Below, in pieces: positions 60,933 to 64,000 of a DNA stretch of 64,000 nucleotides; the stretch's first letter is position 1; each line of letters starts with the position of its first letter. Location: assembly GCA_946554445.1 (NCBI GenBank), contig CAMNSD010000013.1, positions 38,167 to 102,166 of the forward strand, written 5' to 3'. The notes under the pieces were generated by a model, which was not told where the DNA came from, did no database searches, and worked only from the letters and a program-made list of their open reading frames with translations. This DNA is from an uncultured Lachnospiraceae bacterium. GTDB taxonomy: Bacteria > Bacillota > Clostridia > Lachnospirales > Lachnospiraceae. The position numbers were made by a program, and so were the translations under genes.

Positions 60933-61688
60933 ATGAAGAGAATGAGAAAGTATTTGGCATTTTTATTGGCAATGGGATTGATATTGTCTAGTATGGTAGT
61001 GTATGCAGAGGAGCCAGGTGGCAATGAAACAACTACAACTCCTGGGGATGGTGAGAATCAACCTACCAATCCTGATAGTGGCAATGAAGATGATGAGAAC
61101 CCGCCCGCAAGTACAGGAAGCAGCACCTATACCAAACCCATAAGTACAGCCGAGAAAGAAGCTAGGGCAGCGGCGAAAGCAGCAGAAGAGGCAGAGAAGG
61201 CTGCGTTGGAAGAGGCAAGCATAGGAGCAGTAATCATGGAAGCGGAAGCAGATGAAGAGGGCTTTGAGAATGCAGCGCAGATGCAGTACGCACAGGCAGC
61301 AAGCAAGTCTGCAGGAGAGTATTATAACAATGCGGTGTTGGATACTCAGGGCATCGAAGAGGCAACCCCTGTTGCTCAGGGCGGTAACCTGGTAGTAGAC
61401 GGCAAGGTAACCAATATGACGGCGAGCATCTCCAAGGTATCGGTTGCTTTCGTGGATTCCGTTAAGGCAGAGCAGGAAGGCAGCGTATTGAACGTAGTAG
61501 ATGTGCAGTTTCCTGCAACAGAAGCGACCATCAACTTCTACATGCCCGGCGTAGCAGACGGCGCAAACATTGCGGCTGTACAGTATGTAGACGGTACATG
61601 GGTAGACGTAGCAGTAAAAGAAGTGAGAGCAGACCATGTTGTTCTTGATCTGAAGAACAATGGTATCGTTGCTTTTCTTGCAAAGTAA
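60933..61688 (+). CDS. Secreted repeat-family protein, paralog 1, function unknown
   Basis: The 251-residue protein has a signal peptide (basic MKRMRKY, hydrophobic core to about 22, probable cleavage after VYA at 25). A variable Pro/Thr/Asn/Gly/Asp-rich segment (about 26-68) follows, then an Ala/Glu/Lys helical segment (about 73-100) and a conserved C-terminal domain (about 110-251, from FENAAQMQYAQAA to VAFLAK). No LPXTG motif, lipobox or obvious wall-binding domain is present, so it is probably released or held non-covalently. I do not recognise the C-terminal domain. GAGGGAGA precedes the ATG. It is the first of three tandem paralogs, each with its own poly-G promoter and terminator. Confidence 0.88.
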   Translation: MKRMRKYLAFLLAMGLILSSMVVYAEEPGGNETTTTPGDGENQPTNPDSGNEDDENPPASTGSSTYTKPISTAEKEARAAAKAAEEAEKAALEEASIGAVIMEAEADEEGFENAAQMQYAQAASKSAGEYYNNAVLDTQGIEEATPVAQGGNLVVDGKVTNMTASISKVSVAFVDSVKAEQEGSVLNVVDVQFPATEATINFYMPGVADGANIAAVQYVDGTWVDVAVKEVRADHVVLDLKNNGIVAFLAK

Positions 61689-61749
61689 GAGAAAGAGTTT
61701 AGAGAGATGAAATTTCATAAAATAAATCATAGATGAGTGTGGGAAAGAG

Positions 61750-61792
61750 AAACCGTTGTGAACATGCCAGTTAGCGTGTCACAGCGGTTTTT
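61750..61792 (+). terminator. Terminator of paralog 1
   Basis: AAACCGTTGTGA pairs with TCACAGCGGTTT (one G-U) around a 17-nt loop and ends in TTTTT. The same terminator follows all three paralogs. Confidence 0.88.
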
Positions 61793-61845
61793 CTATATTT
61801 TTAAACGGATATTTAAAATTTTATAGTGGAATCTGGAATAACCCC

Positions 61846-61876
61846 TTGCGTTTTTTATGCGGGGGGGGGGTATAAT
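61846..61876 (+). promoter_or_regulatory. Poly-G spacer promoter of paralog 2
   Basis: TTGCGT (61846-61851), 19-bp spacer ending in 10 G (61861-61870), TATAAT (61871-61876). The non-G part is 9 bp, as in the other two copies. Confidence 0.8.
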
Positions 61877-61923
61877 CGAATTGTAAATCCACACTCAATG
61901 ACGAAGAGGGAGACATAGAAGCT

Positions 61924-62601
61924 ATGAAAAAAATAAGAAAATATTTAGCGTTTTCACTGGCAGTAAGTTTAATGTTGTCCAGCATGGTAGTATTTGCAGC
62001 AGGTGACAATTCTGGAAGTAGTAGTTCTAGAAGTAGTGTTAGTGATAATTCTTTGAGCAGCGAGGAGAAAGCGGCAATCGCTGCGGCGAAAGAAAAAGCA
62101 GAAGCAGAGCGGGTGGCATTGGAAGAGGCAAGCAGAGAGGCTGTTCGGATGGAGTCGGAAGCAGTTGGCGAAGGCTTTGAGAATGCAGCGCAGATGCAGT
62201 ACGCACAGGCGGCAAATAAGTCTGCTGGAGAATATTATAATAATGCAGTGTTAGATACCCAGGGCATCGAAGAGGCAACCCCTGTTGCCCAGGGCGGTAA
62301 CCTGGTAGTAGACGGCAAGGTAACCAATATGACGGCGAACATCTCCAAGGTATCGGTTGCTTTCGTGGATTCTGTTCGTGCAACACAGGAAGGTACTATA
62401 TTGAATGTGGTAGATATTCAGTTTCCTGCAACAGAAGCGACCATCAACTTCTACATGCCCGGCGTAGCAGACGGCGCAAACATTGCGGCTGTACAGTATG
62501 TAGACGGTACATGGGTAGACGTAGCAGTAAAAGAAGTGAGAGCAGACCATGTTGTTCTTGATCTGAAGAACAATGGTATCGTTGCTTTTCTTGCAAAGTA
62601 A
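61924..62601 (+). CDS. Secreted repeat-family protein, paralog 2, function unknown
   Basis: The 225-residue protein is the most divergent of the three. Its signal peptide (MKKIRKYLAFSLAVSL, probable cleavage after VFA) is followed by a Ser/Gly/Asp-rich variable segment (about 26-48), an Ala/Glu-rich helix (about 50-80) and the shared C-terminal domain. The C-terminal part differs from paralog 1 in the middle (ANISKVSVAFVDSVRATQEGT), but its last about 60 codons and 3' flank are identical in DNA to paralog 1. Promoter, binding site and terminator repeat the family pattern. Secretion is clear; function is unknown. Confidence 0.87.
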   Translation: MKKIRKYLAFSLAVSLMLSSMVVFAAGDNSGSSSSRSSVSDNSLSSEEKAAIAAAKEKAEAERVALEEASREAVRMESEAVGEGFENAAQMQYAQAANKSAGEYYNNAVLDTQGIEEATPVAQGGNLVVDGKVTNMTANISKVSVAFVDSVRATQEGTILNVVDIQFPATEATINFYMPGVADGANIAAVQYVDGTWVDVAVKEVRADHVVLDLKNNGIVAFLAK

Positions 62602-62662
62602 GAGAAAGAGTTTAGAGAGATGAAATTTCATAAAATAAATCATAGATGAGTGTGGGAAAGAG

Positions 62663-62705
62663 AAACCGTTGTGAACATGCCAGTTAGCGTGTCACAGCGG
62701 TTTTT
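62663..62705 (+). terminator. Terminator of paralog 2
   Basis: Identical stem-loop and T-run to 61750-61792. Confidence 0.88.
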
Positions 62706-62837
62706 CTATGTTCTTTTATGCCCCAATATGATATGACAAGAAATTTAAAATATCATGTCGTGTTTTCATTTCAGGATTTGATTCTGTTTGCGGTGTTTTT
62801 GGTTACATTGTTTTCTGAAAAAGGTAGTAAATAAACC
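62706..62837. other. Spacer before paralog 3
   Basis: No ORF is seen. The first part is AT-rich and unlike the spacer before paralog 2; the last 20 bp or so (AAATAAACC) resemble the region just before the paralog 1 promoter. Confidence 0.4.
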
Positions 62838-62869
62838 TTGCGTTTTTGGTACGGGGGGGGGGGTATAAT
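62838..62869 (+). promoter_or_regulatory. Poly-G spacer promoter of paralog 3
   Basis: TTGCGT (62838-62843), 20-bp spacer ending in 11 G (62853-62863), TATAAT (62864-62869). From 62846 to the signal peptide codons the DNA is identical to paralog 1. Confidence 0.8.
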
Positions 62870-62917
62870 TAAGTTGAGCAAACCACACTCAATTGACGAA
62901 GAGGGAGACATAAAGAT

Positions 62918-63643
62918 ATGAAGAGAATGAGAAAGTATTTGGCATTTTTATTGGCAATGGGATTGATATTGTCTAGTATGGTAGTGTATGCTGAAGGAGG
63001 TACAACTGAAGGAGGCACAACTGAGGGAGGTACAACTGAGGGAGGTACAACTGAGGGAGGTACAACTGGTGGAAGCAGCACCTACACCAAACCCATAAGC
63101 ACAGCCGAGAAAGAGGCTAGGGCAGCGGCGAAAGCAGCAGAAGAGGCAGAGAAGGCTGCGCTGGAAGAGGCAAGCATAGGAGCAGTAATCATGGAAGCGG
63201 AAGCAGATGAAGAGGGCTTTGAGAATGCAGCGCAGATGCAGTACGCACAGGCAGCAAGCAAGTCTGCAGGAGAGTATTATAACAATGCGGTGTTGGATAC
63301 TCAGGGCATCGAAGAGGCAACCCCTGTTGCTCAGGGCGGTAACCTGGTAGTAGACGGCAAGGTAACCAATATGACGGCGAGCATCTCCAAGGTATCGGTT
63401 GCTTTCGTGGATTCCGTTAAGGCAGAGCAGGAAGGCAGCGTATTGAACGTAGTAGATGTGCAGTTTCCTGCAACAGAAGCGACCATCAACTTCTACATGC
63501 CCGGCGTAGCAGACGGCGCAAACATTGCGGCTGTACAGTATGTAGACGGTACATGGGTAGACGTAGCAGTAAAAGAAGTGAGAGCAGACCATGTTGTTCT
63601 TGATCTGAAGAACAATGGTATCGTTGCTTTTCTTACAAAGTAA
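62918..63643 (+). CDS. Secreted repeat-family protein, paralog 3, function unknown
   Basis: The 241-residue protein shares its signal peptide and the whole region from STYTKPISTAEKEAR to the end with paralog 1, differing only in FLTK versus FLAK at the C-terminus. The variable segment (about 27-51) is instead a GGTTE pentapeptide repeat, encoded by five 15-bp units. The Ala/Glu-rich helix and C-terminal domain are as in paralog 1. The near identity points to recent duplication or gene conversion, with the variable segment evolving separately. No anchoring motif is seen. Confidence 0.88.
   Translation: MKRMRKYLAFLLAMGLILSSMVVYAEGGTTEGGTTEGGTTEGGTTEGGTTGGSSTYTKPISTAEKEARAAAKAAEEAEKAALEEASIGAVIMEAEADEEGFENAAQMQYAQAASKSAGEYYNNAVLDTQGIEEATPVAQGGNLVVDGKVTNMTASISKVSVAFVDSVKAEQEGSVLNVVDVQFPATEATINFYMPGVADGANIAAVQYVDGTWVDVAVKEVRADHVVLDLKNNGIVAFLTK
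62996..63070 (+). repeat. Five 15-bp in-frame tandem repeats
   Basis: Units of GGAGGTACAACTGAG with few substitutions encode GGTTE, the last unit GGTTG. Gain or loss of units keeps the frame and changes the length of the exposed N-terminal segment. Confidence 0.92.
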
Positions 63644-63704
63644 GAGAAAGAGTTTAGAGTGATGAAATATTATAAAGTAAATCATAGATGAGTGTGGGAA
63701 AGAG

Positions 63705-63747
63705 AAACCGTTGTGAACATGCCAGTTAGTGTGTCACAGCGGTTTTT
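63705..63747 (+). terminator. Terminator of paralog 3
   Basis: Same stem arms as copies 1 and 2, with one change in the loop, followed by TTTTT. Confidence 0.87.
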
Positions 63748-63760
63748 CTATGTTCCTTAA

Positions 63761-63952
63761 GCTGCATATTTAAAATTCAGTTTATTAAAGGATAAAAGAA
63801 TTCTGGATTTAAACAGGATTGTGGAAGAAGTGAAACAATCTGAAGAATGGGAGGTTGTGAAAATGAATATTCTTGAAATAGGATTTGAGCAGGGCAAAGA
63901 ATTGGGCATAAAGCAGGGGCTTGAAGAAGGAATGAAGCAGGGAGAAGAATAA
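63761..63952 (+). pseudogene. C-terminal remnant of an Rpn-type recombination-promoting nuclease
   Basis: An open frame from 63761 to the TAA at 63950 reads ...RIVEEVKQSEEWEVVKMN, then ILEIGFEQGKELGIKQG and LEEGMKQGEE. This Glu/Gly/Gln-rich tail with SEEW and KMNILEIG is typical of the C-terminus of Rpn/PD-(D/E)XK transposase-like proteins. The catalytic N-terminal part is absent, being replaced by the paralog 3 terminator region. An ATG at 63863 could give a 29-residue peptide, but GGGAGG lies 10 nt upstream by chance or relic. Treated as a truncated gene. Confidence 0.6.
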
Positions 63953-64000
63953 ACTATACCCTATAGAATGGACACGATAAGAAGAAGGGTTCCTTAAAAA
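63953..64000. other. Right edge of window
   Basis: Nothing identifiable is seen in the final 48 bp. Confidence 0.4.

Noticed and set aside
60868..62863. Poly-G tracts as sequencing or assembly artefact
   Set aside because: Three independent tracts occur at the same position relative to TATAAT with a constant 9-bp non-G spacer part. The exact lengths may still be miscounted, but the tracts are real features.
62996..63070. Short tandem repeats as CRISPR or VNTR in non-coding DNA
   Set aside because: The units are 15 bp, in frame and encode GGTTE within a clear secreted protein.
60963..63685. Long minus-strand reading frames opposite the three paralogs (up to 255 residues)
   Set aside because: They are Cys/Tyr-rich mirror frames with no ribosome binding site, and are repeated only because the plus-strand genes are paralogs.
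1..64000. tRNA or rRNA genes
   Set aside because: No cloverleaf with CCA-type ends, GGTTC(G/A)A T-loop context or rRNA core sequence was noticed on either strand; a tRNA scan would settle it.

Overview
The window looks like a chromosomal segment of a low-to-moderate GC Firmicute, most likely a gut Lachnospiraceae (Clostridium cluster XIVa). The reasons are the gene order pta-ackA ... yceD-rpmF-plsX-acpP-rnc-smc-ftsY ... ylxM-ffh-rpsP-khpA-rimM-trmD-rplS-lepB-rbgA-rnhB-ylqG/ylqH-yraN, the purine-rich ribosome binding sites, the Gram-positive sigma-A promoters, and the arylpyruvate fermentation genes. The genus cannot be fixed from sequence reading alone. I saw no rRNA, tRNA or CRISPR array.

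Layout. 1-3.2 kb: tmcAL on the minus strand, with an intact IS (17-bp inverted repeats, 4-bp target duplication GATA) inserted 27 bp upstream of its start codon. 3.2-9.6 kb: pta-ackA, an alpha/beta hydrolase, and an ABC exporter cassette with a LytTR regulator and a DUF3021 membrane partner. 9.7-18.6 kb: the housekeeping run yceD-rpmF, plsX-acpP, rnc-smc-ftsY, ilvA. 18.7-25.3 kb: an accessory stretch with a YitT protein, a membrane-anchored GH25 lysozyme coupled to an AraC regulator, a DUF1905-like/C39-like fusion, a PocR-domain chemoreceptor-like protein and a membrane sulfatase-fold enzyme. 25.3-36 kb: the SRP/ribosome/tRNA-modification/signal-peptidase block, ending with ylqG/ylqH-like genes related to flagellar export components, yraN and pgeF. 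36-43 kb: a two-component system, a FapA-type protein with seven 26-residue repeats, and a response regulator with an HD-GYP domain. 43.2-52.5 kb: prs, der-plsY-gpsA, a MerR/aldo-keto reductase pair, metF, and a MoxR/VWA pair. 52.6-60.8 kb: a probable aromatic 2-oxoacid operon (thioesterase, acyl-CoA synthetase, SSS symporter, iorA, iorB, aryl-CoA ligase, double-ACT protein). 60.8-64 kb: three tandem paralogous secreted-protein genes and a relic of an Rpn-type gene.

Most interesting signals. (1) Each of the three secreted paralogs has a promoter in which a run of 10 or 11 G residues fills the spacer directly before a perfect TATAAT. The non-G part of the spacer is 9 bp in all three, so 8 Gs would give the optimal 17 bp; this looks like a phase-variable gene family. 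The genes also differ in a low-complexity N-terminal segment, carry an in-frame 15-bp tandem repeat in one copy, and share a 291-bp block that is identical between copies 1 and 2, suggesting gene conversion. (2) A dispersed intergenic repeat folds into two hairpins whose stems change together between copies. (3) Two further intergenic multi-hairpin elements and a duplicated promoter region shared by the sulfatase gene and ylxM-ffh. (4) A dyad operator candidate overlaps the promoter of the aromatic-acid operon.

How genes work together: pta-ackA supplies acetate-linked ATP; plsX, acpP, plsY and gpsA cover the start of phospholipid synthesis; ylxM, ffh, ftsY and two lepB genes cover protein export; rbgA, der, rimM, trmD, rnc, khpA and ribosomal genes cover translation; iorAB with CoA ligases and a thioesterase can turn aromatic amino-acid-derived keto acids into arylacetates with reduced ferredoxin.
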